Assembly (NCBI RefSeq): GCF_001718835.1
Contig: NZ_CP013443.1
Location: 3,596,001 to 3,660,000 of the forward strand
Source of the DNA: Burkholderia cepacia
GTDB taxonomy: Bacteria > Pseudomonadota > Gammaproteobacteria > Burkholderiales > Burkholderiaceae
Length of the DNA stretch: 64,000 bases
Reading direction: 5' to 3'
Of the stretch, positions 33,385-42,762 are shown one piece after another. The notes below the pieces were generated by a model. It was not told the DNA's origin. It saw only the letters and a program-made list of their open reading frames with translations, and searched no databases. The position numbers and the translations under genes are program-made. How positions within the stretch are numbered: the stretch's first letter is position 1; the number at the start of each line of letters is the position of its first letter.

Positions 33385-34503
33385 ATGCAAAGAGACCGAC
33401 TCATCGGCGACCTCTATGAGGCCGCGCTGCGCCCGGACACCTTTCTCGAAGTCTTTCATCAGGTATCCGAATCACTTGGCGCAAACGTTTTCCACATGTT
33501 CAGCTGGGACACCGCGCGCAATGCACCGCAGTTCTCGATCTACTCTCCGCGCGCGGAGCTGGAAACTGTCGTCGCGCTCTACGACCAGTACTACGGCGCA
33601 CTCGATCCGCGCCGCGGCTTTGTCGAGAAAGCACCGCTCGGCGAGTTCGTCTGCTGCCAGGATCACCTCACCGAGCAGGATGTCGCGCGCAGCGAATTCT
33701 TCCAGGATTACCAGATTCCGTCCGGCATTCGCTATCTGATGGGCGTCCGCCTGGCGCGCCCGGGCGGCGACGACATCCTGCTCGGATTACTGAGGGCTTA
33801 CGGCCGCCCTCCCTACACGCCCGAGGAACGCGCGGCCCTGTCGGGCATGGCGGGACATCTGCAACGCGCGATCAACCTCTGGCAGGATGCGCGCGTGCTG
33901 CACCGCGACGCCGCGCTCGGCGCCGAACTGATGGAGGAATTGGGTCTGGCCGTCTTCGCGCTGGACAGGCATGCGCGCGTCGTCTTCGTCAACCGGGCGG
34001 CTGAGTCGATGTTGCGCGCGACCACCTGCCTCAAGCTCGAGCACGGACACCTGAGTGCAGCGAGCGCGCCGCACAACGATGCGCTGAAGGCGGCGCTGGC
34101 ACGTGTCGCGAAGACCCGCAACGGCGAGAGCCTCGCCCTTGCGGGCTCGTTGAACGCCGCGCACGAGATCTTTCTCGGCATCGCCGCGTTGGCCGGGCCG
34201 GCGCTCCATGCCACGTTCGGCGGCGCGACGATCCTCGTGACCGCCAGACGGCGAAGCGCTGCGCCGCTCGTCGTCGCGCAACAGCTTCGGCAGGCATTCG
34301 GCCTGTCGAGTGCGGAAGCCGCCGTCGCGGAAGCGCTGATCGGCGGCAAGACGCCCGACGAATGCGCGGCGAGCGCCGGGGTGTCGCTCGCCACCATCCG
34401 CACCCAGCTGCGCGCGATCTACGAGAAGACGCATTCGCGGAACCAGGCCGAGGCGGTGGGAAGAATGCTCTGGGTGCTTCCGCAGCACAAACGCGAAAGT
34501 TGA
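33385..34503 (+). CDS. LuxR-type (HTH) transcriptional regulator
   Basis: The 372-residue protein has an N-terminal sensory region (about 1-190, MQRDRLIGDLYEAALRPDTF and LYDQYYGALDPRRGFVEKAP) and a PAS-like middle (LGLAVFALDRHARVVFVNRAAE). The C-terminal LuxR-type helix-turn-helix reads FGLSSAEAAVAEALIGGKTP, then AASAGVSLATIRTQLRAIYE and KTHSRNQAEAVGRML. It lacks an acyl-homoserine-lactone-binding signature, so it is not an obvious quorum regulator. The ATG at 33385 follows GGGGAAG. Its divergent neighbour, the unknown lipoprotein, is the most likely target. Confidence 0.85.
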   Translation: MQRDRLIGDLYEAALRPDTFLEVFHQVSESLGANVFHMFSWDTARNAPQFSIYSPRAELETVVALYDQYYGALDPRRGFVEKAPLGEFVCCQDHLTEQDVARSEFFQDYQIPSGIRYLMGVRLARPGGDDILLGLLRAYGRPPYTPEERAALSGMAGHLQRAINLWQDARVLHRDAALGAELMEELGLAVFALDRHARVVFVNRAAESMLRATTCLKLEHGHLSAASAPHNDALKAALARVAKTRNGESLALAGSLNAAHEIFLGIAALAGPALHATFGGATILVTARRRSAAPLVVAQQLRQAFGLSSAEAAVAEALIGGKTPDECAASAGVSLATIRTQLRAIYEKTHSRNQAEAVGRMLWVLPQHKRES

Positions 34504-34646
34504 TACGCCCGAAACGGCAGGTATCGTGAGGCCGGTCCGCAGGCGCCTTTCCGCAACGACCCGGATAACGAACCAATACCGCATGCGCGCGACGCAGCGG
34601 TTGCGGGCGCGACAGCCGGCGCGCCCACATGAGCTGCGCGCCGAAC

Positions 34647-35189
34647 TTACTGCCGCACCGGCTTCTTCGCGAGCTTGCGCTGCAGCGTGCGGCGGTGCAT
34701 GTTCAGCGCGCGCGCCGTCGCCGAAATATTGTTGTTGTTCTCGGCCAGCACGCGCTGGATGTGCTCCCATTCGAGCCGGTCGACCGACAGCACGACCGGA
34801 TTCTCGAGCGCTTCGTCGGCCTGCACTTCGGTCGCGTTGGTCTGCAGCGCGGCCAGGATCGACTCGACGTTCGCGGGTTTCGCGAGATAGTTGTCGGCGC
34901 CTTCCTTCACCGCCTGCACGGCGGTCGCAATGCTCGCGTAGCCGGTCAGCACCAGGATCCGCGCATCGGGCTGCAGGTCGCACAGCGGCGCGATCAGGCT
35001 CAGGCCCGAATCCTCGCCCAGATGCAGGTCGACGGTGATGAACTGGAACTTGCCGCCCGCGGCGAGCCGCAGCGCCGCCTCCTTGTCGTGCGCCTGCTGG
35101 ACCGCGTAACCGCGGCGCTCGAGGCCGCGCGCGAGCGTGCCCGCGAACACCTCGTTGTCGTCGATCACCAGGAAATTGTTCTCGCTCAT
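34647..35189 (-). CDS. regA: RegA/PrrA/ActR-type response regulator
   Basis: The 180-residue two-component regulator has its receiver domain phosphoacceptor at D54 (FITVDLHLGEDSGL) and conserved K104 (NYLAKPANVES). The C-terminal Fis-type helix-turn-helix is VLAENNNNISATARALNMHR followed by RTLQRKLAKK. This short two-domain layout with that helix is typical of RegA/PrrA/ActR/RoxR, global regulators of redox and respiratory genes. The sensor RegB is encoded immediately upstream on the same strand, 35 bases away. Confidence 0.92.
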   Translation of the reverse strand: MSENNFLVIDDNEVFAGTLARGLERRGYAVQQAHDKEAALRLAAGGKFQFITVDLHLGEDSGLSLIAPLCDLQPDARILVLTGYASIATAVQAVKEGADNYLAKPANVESILAALQTNATEVQADEALENPVVLSVDRLEWEHIQRVLAENNNNISATARALNMHRRTLQRKLAKKPVRQ

Positions 35190-35224
35190 GTGGTTTCTCC
35201 GTCTACGTGTTGGTTGGGGGCGAA

Positions 35225-36598
35225 CTACGCCGCGTGGCGCGTCACCGGCAGGCGCAGCACGGCCCGCGTGCCGCGGCCCGGGGAGACCCCGGCCGGGCGC
35301 CCGCCGGAGCGCCCTGCTCCGTTGGCCGCTTCCGGCGCGTGACCGTCGGAGGCGCCGCCCGGAAAGCCCGCTGTGGCTGCCGCCGCCGTGCGCGGCTTCG
35401 CGTCCGACAGCTCGATGTGGCCGCCCAGCCGCGCGGCCGCGCTGAACGCGAGATACAGGCCGACCCCGTGCCCGCCCTGCGTGCTGTCGACCGGCATCGC
35501 GCCGAGCGACTCGCGCAGCGCGGCCGGAATGCCCGGCCCGTCGTCGCACACCTCGAATTCGATCTCGTCGGCCGTGCCGGCGTGCGCGACCTTCGCGGCC
35601 AGTGTCACGCGCTGCGGGCTCGCGCGCGCGGCATTGTCGAGCAGGATCGTCAGGATCTGGCCGGCCGCGACCGTGTCGTCCAGCGCGACGCCCGCCGGAC
35701 GCGCACCGAGCAGTTCGAACTGCACGTGCGGATGCCGCAGGCGCCAGTGCTCGACGAACGTGTCGAGCCAGTCGTCCACCGGCTGGCGGCTCGCGGGTGC
35801 GCTCGCGCGGCTGCGCAGGCGCGCGAGCGCCGACGTGCACAGCGTCATCTGCTCCTCGAGCACCTTCAGGTCGGCTTCGTAGCGCGCCAGCCCCGGATCG
35901 GCGCGCGCCGCGTCGCGCAGTTCCTCGGCAAGCATCGCGATCGTCGACAGCGGCGTGCCCATCTCGTGCGCGACGGTCGCGGCCTGCACGCCGAGCGCGA
36001 CCGCCCGCTCGTCGCGCAGCAGGTGCGCCTGCGCTTCGCCGAGCGCCGCGTCGCGCTGGCGCAGCGCATTCGACATGCGCGCGACGAACCACGCGATCAG
36101 CCCGACGCTGACCATGAAGTTCGCCCACATCCCGGTACGGTAGTAGTCGAACAGGTTGGCCGGGTTATCCATGTTGAGCGGCACCGAGTCGAAGCCGAGT
36201 GCCGCGTAGCACGCGACCGCGAACGCCGCGAGCCAGATCATCAGGTGCCACGGCAGCACGGCCGCCGCGATCGCGAGCGAAGGCAGGTACAGCGACACGA
36301 ACGGATTGGTCGTGCCGCCCGACAGGAACAGCAGCGCGGACAGCGCGCCGAGGTCGACCCACAGCTGGCCGAGCAGCTCGAAATTGGTCTCGGGCCGCGC
36401 GCGCAGCACGCGCACCCAGGTCAGCGCGTTGAAAACGATTTCGAGCGCAATGACCATCAGCATCGCCGGCAACGGCAGATGCACGCCGAAATAGGTCTGC
36501 ACGACGCCGATCGTCACGAGCTGGCCGATGATCGCGAGATTGCGGAGCCAGAACAGGTGACTGAGGTTGACGCGCCCGGTGGTGGTGATTCGTTGCAT
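35225..36598 (-). CDS. regB: RegB/PrrB/ActS-type redox sensor histidine kinase
   Basis: The 457-residue membrane kinase has about six transmembrane segments in residues 15-175. The quinone-sensing loop motif GGTTNPF is at 94-100. The phosphoacceptor is H211 in TVAHEMGTPLSTIAMLAEEL. A cysteine at 254 (EQMTLCTSALARLR) occupies the region of the redox-active Cys of RegB. The ATPase domain has CDDGPGIP and GGHGVGLYLAFSAAARLGG. An unusual Pro/Ala/Gly-rich insertion (about 405-445) interrupts the C-terminal end before RAVLRLPVTRHAA. It phosphorylates RegA. Confidence 0.92.
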   Translation of the reverse strand: MQRITTTGRVNLSHLFWLRNLAIIGQLVTIGVVQTYFGVHLPLPAMLMVIALEIVFNALTWVRVLRARPETNFELLGQLWVDLGALSALLFLSGGTTNPFVSLYLPSLAIAAAVLPWHLMIWLAAFAVACYAALGFDSVPLNMDNPANLFDYYRTGMWANFMVSVGLIAWFVARMSNALRQRDAALGEAQAHLLRDERAVALGVQAATVAHEMGTPLSTIAMLAEELRDAARADPGLARYEADLKVLEEQMTLCTSALARLRSRASAPASRQPVDDWLDTFVEHWRLRHPHVQFELLGARPAGVALDDTVAAGQILTILLDNAARASPQRVTLAAKVAHAGTADEIEFEVCDDGPGIPAALRESLGAMPVDSTQGGHGVGLYLAFSAAARLGGHIELSDAKPRTAAAATAGFPGGASDGHAPEAANGAGRSGGRPAGVSPGRGTRAVLRLPVTRHAA

Positions 36599-36686
36599 CC
36601 GGGCAGTTTACCCGTTTAACCGGGGGCGACCCTAGCAAGGGGCCAGAACGCGAACGCCGGACATCGCGTGCCCCCGGCCATCCCCG

Positions 36687-36911
36687 CTATGCCGGCTTTC
36701 CCGCCACGCGCCGGGCGATCTCGTCGGCCAGGCACTCGGGGCACCGGCAGCGCGCGCCGCTGGCCGGCTGCGCGCCGTCGGGCAGCCCGGGCATCGACGC
36801 GCACCAGCATTCGAACGGCTGCGAGCGGGCGCCGCAGTCGAAGCTGCGCCCGCAGTGCGGGCAGCGCGCGCGGCGCGGGGCGGAGCGGCGATCGGCGGCG
36901 GTTTCGGTCAT
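36687..36911 (-). CDS. Small cysteine-rich CWC-type protein (74 aa)
   Basis: MTETAADRRSAPRRARCPHC is followed by GRSFDCGARSQPFECWCASM, then RCRCPECLADEIARRVAGKP. The pattern CPHCGxxFxC, a central CWC and a final CxCxxCL matches the Cys-rich CWC family, probably a small metal-binding protein of unknown role. It is complete and normal in length. It lies 88 bases upstream of regB on the same strand, so its transcript may run into regBA. Confidence 0.8.
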   Translation of the reverse strand: MTETAADRRSAPRRARCPHCGRSFDCGARSQPFECWCASMPGLPDGAQPASGARCRCPECLADEIARRVAGKPA

Positions 36912-37229
36912 GACGGGGCGGCGGGGAACGGGTGTGGCGGCACCCAACGAAACAAGCATAACGCGGCGGCCGGATTTTGCGGGTCGGCCGAACGGCCGAC
37001 GTCGAGGGCAGCAATCGCGGGACGGGCGAGCGAACGGCGCGTTTCGCGCCCTCCCCGGCGCCGCCTCCACCTCCGGCTTTCCCGCGCCGGCCGGGCCGCG
37101 CAGCCCGACCGCCCGTTGCGCCGCACCCTGCCGCCGGCCGTCCCCGCCCGCCCAAAATCCCCGATGCTGCGCTGCGCCACTCCTGTACAATTCGCCGTGT
37201 TTCAACCGTTCCCAGCCAGAGCCGCCGCC
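36912..37229. other. Divergent region upstream of argB
   Basis: These 318 bases lie between the CWC gene and argB. A TACAAT at 37186-37191, 39 bases before the argB ATG, is a plausible -10 box without a clear -35. No further gene is supported. Confidence 0.35.
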
Positions 37230-38129
37230 ATGTCCGAGCCCATCGACCTCTCGCAGATCGCCCCCACGCTGAAAGCAGAAATCCTCGCCGAGGCGCTGCC
37301 GTATATCCGCCGTTACCACGGGAAAACCGTGGTCATCAAATACGGCGGCAACGCGATGACGGAAGAGCGGCTCAAGCAGGGCTTCGCGCGCGACGTGATC
37401 CTGCTGAAACTGGTCGGCATCAACCCGGTGATCGTCCACGGCGGCGGTCCGCAGATCGATCACGCGCTGAAGAAGATCGGCAAGGCCGGCACCTTCATCC
37501 AGGGCATGCGCGTCACCGACGAAGAGACGATGGAAGTCGTCGAATGGGTGCTGGGCGGCGAAGTGCAGCAGGACATCGTGATGCTGATCAATCACTTCGG
37601 CGGCCACGCGGTGGGCCTGACGGGCAAGGACGGCGGCCTGATCCACGCGCGCAAGCTGCTGATGCCGGACCGCGACAACCCGGGCCAGTACATCGACATC
37701 GGCCAGGTCGGCGAAGTCGAGGCGATCAACCCGGCGGTCGTGAAGGCGCTGCAGGACGACGCGTTCATCCCGGTGATCTCGCCGATCGGCTTCGGCGAAG
37801 ACGGTCTCTCGTACAACATCAACGCAGACCTCGTCGCGGGCAAGCTCGCGACCGTGCTGAACGCCGAGAAGCTGCTGATGATGACCAACATCCCCGGCGT
37901 GATGGACAAGGACGGCAACCTACTGACCGACCTGTCCGCGCGCGAGATCGACGCGCTGTTCGAGGACGGCACGATTTCGGGCGGCATGCTGCCGAAGATC
38001 TCGTCGGCGCTCGACGCCGCGAAGAGCGGCGTGAAGTCGGTGCACATCGTCGACGGCCGCATCGAGCACTCGGTGCTGCTGGAAATCCTGACCGAGCAGC
38101 CGTTCGGCACGATGATCCGCTCGCATTGA
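37230..38129 (+). CDS. argB: Acetylglutamate kinase
   Basis: ArgB phosphorylates N-acetylglutamate, the second step of arginine synthesis. The 299-residue protein shows KTVVIKYGGNAMTEERLKQG, INPVIVHGGGPQIDHALKKI, and the C-terminal VKSVHIVDGRIEHSVLLEIL followed by TEQPFGTMI. The ATG at 37230 (MSEPIDLSQIAPTLKAEILA) is the family start; an earlier in-frame start would run through the intergenic region. The HAD-family gene starts directly downstream in the same frame. Confidence 0.96.
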   Translation: MSEPIDLSQIAPTLKAEILAEALPYIRRYHGKTVVIKYGGNAMTEERLKQGFARDVILLKLVGINPVIVHGGGPQIDHALKKIGKAGTFIQGMRVTDEETMEVVEWVLGGEVQQDIVMLINHFGGHAVGLTGKDGGLIHARKLLMPDRDNPGQYIDIGQVGEVEAINPAVVKALQDDAFIPVISPIGFGEDGLSYNINADLVAGKLATVLNAEKLLMMTNIPGVMDKDGNLLTDLSAREIDALFEDGTISGGMLPKISSALDAAKSGVKSVHIVDGRIEHSVLLEILTEQPFGTMIRSH

Positions 38130-38171
38130 GCGCGCGCCGCCACCCCATCCAGCCCCGACCTGCCGGCGTCG

Positions 38172-38918
38172 CTGCGACGCCGGCGCATCTCCCGCAGCCG
38201 GCCGCGCGCCGGTTCGCCCGTCTGGCTGTTCGATCTCGACAACACGCTGCACCACGCATCGCACGCGATCTTTCCGGAGATCAACCGCGCGATGACGCAA
38301 TACATCATCGACGCGCTGCAGGTCGAGCGCGCCGAAGCCGACCGCCTGCGCACCGGCTACACGCAGCGCTACGGCGCCGCACTCCTCGGCCTCACGCGCC
38401 ATCATCCGATCGATCCGCACGACTTCCTGCGGGTCGTCCACACGTTTTCCGACCTGCCCGCGATGGTGCGCGCCGAGCGCGGCCTCGCGCACATCGTCGC
38501 CGCGCTGCCGGGGCGCAAGTTCGTGCTGACCAATGCGCCGGAGAACTACGCGCGCGCGGTGCTGCGCGAATTGCGCATCGAGCGGCTGTTCGAACGCGTG
38601 ATCGCGATCGAGCACATGCGCGACCGCCGCACGTGGCGCGCGAAGCCCGATCACACGATGCTGCGCCGGACGCTGCGCGCCGTGCATGCCCGCGCGTCCG
38701 ACGCGATCCTCGTCGAGGATACGCTCGGCCACCTGAAGCGCTACAAGCGCCTCGGCATCGGCACGGTATGGATCACCGGCCACCTGCCCGGCCATCTGCC
38801 AGGCACCGGACGCCCGCTTTATGTCGACCAGCGCATTCGTTCGCTAAAATCGCTCCGACTGGGCACTCGATCGGGGCGACAAAAATGCAGCCGACTTACC
38901 CGCAGGACCAAGCCGTAA
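38172..38918 (+). CDS. HAD-superfamily pyrimidine 5'-nucleotidase, no standard start codon before the catalytic motif
   Basis: The protein belongs to the pyrimidine 5'-nucleotidase (SDT1-like) HAD phosphatases. HAD motif I is VWLFDLDNTLHHASHAIFPE (38220-38279). Later motifs are KFVLTNAPENYARAVL (motif II), the lysine of WRAKPDHTMLRR and ILVEDTLGHLKRYKRLGIGT (motifs III/IV). The first ATG in frame (38292) is after motif I, and no ATG, GTG or TTG exists in frame between the argB stop and motif I. A CTG at 38172 (or 38160) is the only plausible start and is used here. The end overlaps slmA by 34 bases. Confidence 0.75.
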   Translation: MRRRRISRSRPRAGSPVWLFDLDNTLHHASHAIFPEINRAMTQYIIDALQVERAEADRLRTGYTQRYGAALLGLTRHHPIDPHDFLRVVHTFSDLPAMVRAERGLAHIVAALPGRKFVLTNAPENYARAVLRELRIERLFERVIAIEHMRDRRTWRAKPDHTMLRRTLRAVHARASDAILVEDTLGHLKRYKRLGIGTVWITGHLPGHLPGTGRPLYVDQRIRSLKSLRLGTRSGRQKCSRLTRRTKP

Positions 38919-39562
38919 CGGACGACCAGGCTCCACCCACCCGCACCCGCCCGCGCCCGAAGCCGGGCGAGCGCCGCGTGATGATCCTGCAGACCCTCGC
39001 GGCGATGCTCGAGGCGCCGAAACCCGAAAAAATCACGACCGCCTCGCTCGCGGCCCGGCTCGACGTGTCGGAAGCCGCGCTGTACCGGCACTTCACCAGC
39101 AAGGCGAAGATGTACGAAGGGCTGATCGAGTTCATCGAACAGGCGCTGTTCGGGCTCGTCAACCAGATCGTCGCGAAGGAACCGAACGGCGTGCTGCAGG
39201 CGCGCACGATCGCGCTGACGATGCTCAATTTCGCCGCGAAGAACCCCGGCATGACGCGCGTGCTGACCGGCGAGGCGCTGGTCGGCGAGGACGAGCGGCT
39301 CACCGAGCGCGTCGACAAATTGCTCGAGCGGCTTGAAGCGTCGATCAGGCAATGCCTGCGGCTCGCGCTGCTCAACGCGAACGCACGCGACGCCCACCCC
39401 GCCGCGCGCACGGTGCCTCTGCCCGCCGATTACGCCCCATCGGTGCGCGCCAGCCTCGTCGTCAGCTACGTGCTCGGCCGCTGGCACCGCTACGCAAACA
39501 GCGGCTTCGCGAAAATGCCGGCCGAACACGCGGATGCCCAACTGCGCCTGATCCTGCAGTAA
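38885..39562 (+). CDS. slmA: Nucleoid occlusion protein SlmA (TetR family)
   Basis: SlmA binds DNA and blocks FtsZ ring assembly over the chromosome. The 225-residue protein has the TetR-type helix-turn-helix in KITTASLAARLDVSEAALYR followed by HFTSKAKMYEGLIEFIEQAL and ends LPADYAPSVRASLVVSYVLG, then RWHRYANSGF. The family-specific helix LTMLNFAAKNPGMTRVLTGE is present. ATG 38885 lies in the overlap with the HAD gene. A hairpin (AGGCCGCG/CGCGGCCT, 39569-39595) follows without a T run. Confidence 0.92.
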   Translation: MQPTYPQDQAVTDDQAPPTRTRPRPKPGERRVMILQTLAAMLEAPKPEKITTASLAARLDVSEAALYRHFTSKAKMYEGLIEFIEQALFGLVNQIVAKEPNGVLQARTIALTMLNFAAKNPGMTRVLTGEALVGEDERLTERVDKLLERLEASIRQCLRLALLNANARDAHPAARTVPLPADYAPSVRASLVVSYVLGRWHRYANSGFAKMPAEHADAQLRLILQ

Positions 39563-39603
39563 GCGACAAGGCCGCGAACGGACGATCCGCGGCCTCGCCC
39601 CCG

Positions 39604-42276
39604 TCAGGCGCCCTCTTGCGCGCAAGACGCCCGGAACGCGAATGCTTCCGCGGGCGCCGCACCGGCGTCGACCAGATCGAGCTCGATACGCGCCAGCGTG
39701 CGCTTCGACGCAAGCGCGTCGAGCCACTGCGCAGCGAGCCGCGGCAGCACGTGCTGCTCGATGAAGCCGATCAGCAGACGCGCTCCCGTTTCCTGCACGA
39801 GGCAGCGCTCGACGATGTAGTCGAGCACGGCCGGCGCATAGCTGAACGCCACGCCGTGCCCATCGGCCATGCGGGCGGCCACGCGGTCCAGATGCAGACG
39901 CACGATTTGCGACAGCGTCGCCTGCGCGAGCGGACGGTACGGCACCACGCTCACGCGTCCGAGGAATGCAGCCGGGAACGTCTTCAGCAGTGCCGGCCCG
40001 AGCGCCGTGCACAGCGCGTCCGCGTCGGGCGCGAGCGTCTCGTCCGAGCACAGGCTCGCGATCAGGTCGGAACCGGCGTTGCTCGTCAGCAGGATCGTCG
40101 TGTGGCGGAAGTCGATGTAGCGCCCGTCACCGTCCTCCATGTAACCCTTGTCGAACACCTGGAAGAACATCTCGTGCACGTCGCGATGCGCCTTCTCGAT
40201 CTCGTCGAGCAGGACAACCGAATACGGTCGGCGCCGCACCGCCTCGCTCAATACGCCGCCCTCGCCGTAACCGACGTAGCCGGGCGGCGCACCCTTCAGC
40301 CCGGACACCGTGTGGGCCTCCTGATACTCGCTCATGTTGATCGTGATCAGGTTCTGCTCGCCGCCGTATAGCGCCTCGGCAAGCGCCAGCGCCGTCTCGG
40401 TCTTGCCGACGCCCGACGGGCCGGCCAGCAGGAACACGCCCAGCGGCTTCTTCGGATCCGTCAGCCCTGCGCGCGCAGTCTGCACGCGCTCGCCGATCCG
40501 CAGTAGCGCATCCTGCTGCCCGATCACGCGGGCCGAGAGCGTGTCGGGCAGCGTCCGCACCGCCGCGACCTCGTCGGTGACCATCCGGCGCACTGGAATG
40601 CCCGTCCAGTCCGACACGATTTCCGCGACGATCGCCTCGTTCACTTCCGGGAAAACGAGCGCCGTGTCGCCCTGCAGTTCCTCGAGCGCGCGCTCGAGCG
40701 CTTGCAGCCGGTCGTCCGGCACGCCGTCACCGGCGGCCTCCCCCGCCGCTTCGCGTGCGCTCAGCAACGCCTGCGCGGCGTCGGCCTGCGCCCGCCAGCG
40801 CGCCTCCACACCCTCGGCCTCCCGCTTCAGCTCGACGATGCGCGCCTGCGCGCGGGCCAGTGTATCCGCGTCGCCGAGACCGATGCGCCGTTCATGATCG
40901 AGCAGGTCGCATTCGACGCGCGCGGCCTGCAAGCGCTGCCGCACGTCGTCCAGTTCGCGCGGCGTCGCGTGCTGCGACAGCGCTACCCGCGCGCACGCGG
41001 TGTCGAGCAGGCTGATCGCCTTGTCCGGCAGTTGCCGCGACGGAATGTAGCGATGCGACAGCGCGACCGCCGCGCGAATCGCCTCGTCGAGCACGACGAC
41101 ACCGTGGTGCCGCGAGAAGGTCCGCGTGAGCCCGCGAACCATGTCGGTCGCGGCCGCTTCCTGCGGCTCCGGGACCTGGAGCACCTGGAAGCGCCGGGTC
41201 AGCGCCGGGTCCTTCTCGATATGTCGCTTGTACTCGGCCCAGGTCGTCGCGCCGATCGTGCGCAGCGTACCGCGCGCCAGCGCCGGCTTCAGCAGGTTCG
41301 CTGCATCGCCCGTGCCGGCCTGGCCACCCGCGCCGATCAGCGTGTGGACCTCGTCGACGAAGAGGATGACGGGCACGGTCGATTTCATCGCCGCCTCGAG
41401 CACGCCCTTGAGGCGTGCCTCGAATTCGCCTTTCATGCTCGCGCCGGCGAGCAGCGCGCCGACGTCGAGACTCAGCAGGCGCACGTCGGCGAGTTTCGGC
41501 GGCACCTCGCCGTCGACGATCGCGCGCGCGAGGCCCTCGACCACGGCCGTCTTGCCGACGCCAGCCTCGCCGGTAACCAGCGGATTGTTCTGTCGCCGAC
41601 GCAGCAGCACGTCGATCATCGTGCGTATCTCGAGCTCGCGGCCGACGACCGGATCGATCTCGCCTGCCCGCGCGCGCGCGGTGAGATCGCTGCAATACTG
41701 CTCGAGCGGCGAGCCGCCGGCCGCCGCCGGCGCGAGTGCGCCGGCCGATTCGCCGGGCACTGCGCCGCCGAAGTCGGTGCCGTCGTACGGCACATCCGCA
41801 GCCTCCGGCGATCCGGCGATCCACGCGGGCAGCATCTCGCCCAGGCAATCGAGCGGGATCTTGCCGAACGCGGGAGAGATCGACAGCAGCACACGGCGCA
41901 ACTCGGGCGTCGTGACGAGCGCCGCGACGAGCCATGCGCCGCGGACCCGCCGATCGCCGAAATCCAGTGAGGCCAGCACCCATGCCCGCTCGATGGCCGT
42001 CTCGATATGGTGCGAGAAATCGCTGATCGAGCTCGCGCCGGCCGGCAGCGCGGCCAACGCACGCAGCACGTCCTGATCGAGCGTCTCGGCGTCGATGTCG
42101 CAGTGCCGGACGATTCGTTGCAGATCGCCGTCGGGGGCCTGCAGCAATTGATGCAGCCAATGCACCAGCTCGACGTACGGGTTGCCGCGCAACTTGCAGA
42201 AAGTCGTGGCGGACTCGACGCTTCGGAACAGCGAATGGCCGAGTTTGCCGAACAGGGCTTGCCTCGAAATTGTCAT
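39604..42276 (-). CDS. clpV: T6SS AAA+ ATPase ClpV (TssH)
   Basis: ClpV disassembles and recycles the contracted TssB/TssC sheath. The 890-residue protein has an N-terminal Clp_N domain (1-160), an AAA1 with Walker A GEAGVGKTAVVEGLARAIVD and Walker B VILFVDEVHTLIGAGG, a coiled-coil middle domain (about 420-520), AAA2 with GPSGVGKTETALALAEALYG and YSVVLLDEIEKAHRDV, and a ClpB_D2-small C-terminus. The pore loop is GAPPGYVGYGEGG. It is the sole minus-strand gene on the left of the T6SS cluster, divergent from the tagJ-tssEFGA operon. Confidence 0.96.
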   Translation of the reverse strand: MTISRQALFGKLGHSLFRSVESATTFCKLRGNPYVELVHWLHQLLQAPDGDLQRIVRHCDIDAETLDQDVLRALAALPAGASSISDFSHHIETAIERAWVLASLDFGDRRVRGAWLVAALVTTPELRRVLLSISPAFGKIPLDCLGEMLPAWIAGSPEAADVPYDGTDFGGAVPGESAGALAPAAAGGSPLEQYCSDLTARARAGEIDPVVGRELEIRTMIDVLLRRRQNNPLVTGEAGVGKTAVVEGLARAIVDGEVPPKLADVRLLSLDVGALLAGASMKGEFEARLKGVLEAAMKSTVPVILFVDEVHTLIGAGGQAGTGDAANLLKPALARGTLRTIGATTWAEYKRHIEKDPALTRRFQVLQVPEPQEAAATDMVRGLTRTFSRHHGVVVLDEAIRAAVALSHRYIPSRQLPDKAISLLDTACARVALSQHATPRELDDVRQRLQAARVECDLLDHERRIGLGDADTLARAQARIVELKREAEGVEARWRAQADAAQALLSAREAAGEAAGDGVPDDRLQALERALEELQGDTALVFPEVNEAIVAEIVSDWTGIPVRRMVTDEVAAVRTLPDTLSARVIGQQDALLRIGERVQTARAGLTDPKKPLGVFLLAGPSGVGKTETALALAEALYGGEQNLITINMSEYQEAHTVSGLKGAPPGYVGYGEGGVLSEAVRRRPYSVVLLDEIEKAHRDVHEMFFQVFDKGYMEDGDGRYIDFRHTTILLTSNAGSDLIASLCSDETLAPDADALCTALGPALLKTFPAAFLGRVSVVPYRPLAQATLSQIVRLHLDRVAARMADGHGVAFSYAPAVLDYIVERCLVQETGARLLIGFIEQHVLPRLAAQWLDALASKRTLARIELDLVDAGAAPAEAFAFRASCAQEGA

Positions 42277-42762
42277 GACCTCGATCCGGAAATAGGTGGC
42301 GTCGCATGCGAAGACGAGGCGGATACGATCATGCCCCCGTCCGTCGTCACAAATGCAAACGACAAAAGCGATGACATTAATCCCGGCACAACCTGCAACT
42401 CAATCGGACAAGTATTATTTTTTCGCCAAAGAGATAGGTTCATCATTAGACACCGGCATCATGAGTCCGGTCGCCGCGTGCCGCCCCGGCCGCGCGCCCC
42501 GCCGACAATCCATGCGTGCCGCGGACATCGCGGCCAGCAGCCCGCCCGGCCTCCCGCGGCATTTCACCGCCATCTGCCTCGCATATTTAGAACAATTCCC
42601 ATATATCTCAAAATTAGCACGCGATAAGATGCCCATTAACCTGCCGGTCAGGATTTTAAATTTATCGAGATAATCGATTTATCGACAGCCGCCTCTTATC
42701 TCGAATTAGCTCGATGCATGCTGCCGCGCCAAAGCCCTTCCGTCTTTTACTGGTCAACCGTT
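42277..42762. promoter_or_regulatory. AT-rich divergent control region of the T6SS cluster
   Basis: This 486-base gap is far more AT-rich than its surroundings and separates clpV from the plus-strand T6SS operon. It contains several TATCGA/TCGATA-type motifs and an inverted pair, TCGAGATA (42665-42672) and TATCTCGA (42697-42704), 32 bases apart from start to start. Such low-GC islands in Burkholderia often bind H-NS-type silencers. No gene is supported, although a short frame at 42296-42673 is open. Confidence 0.5.
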
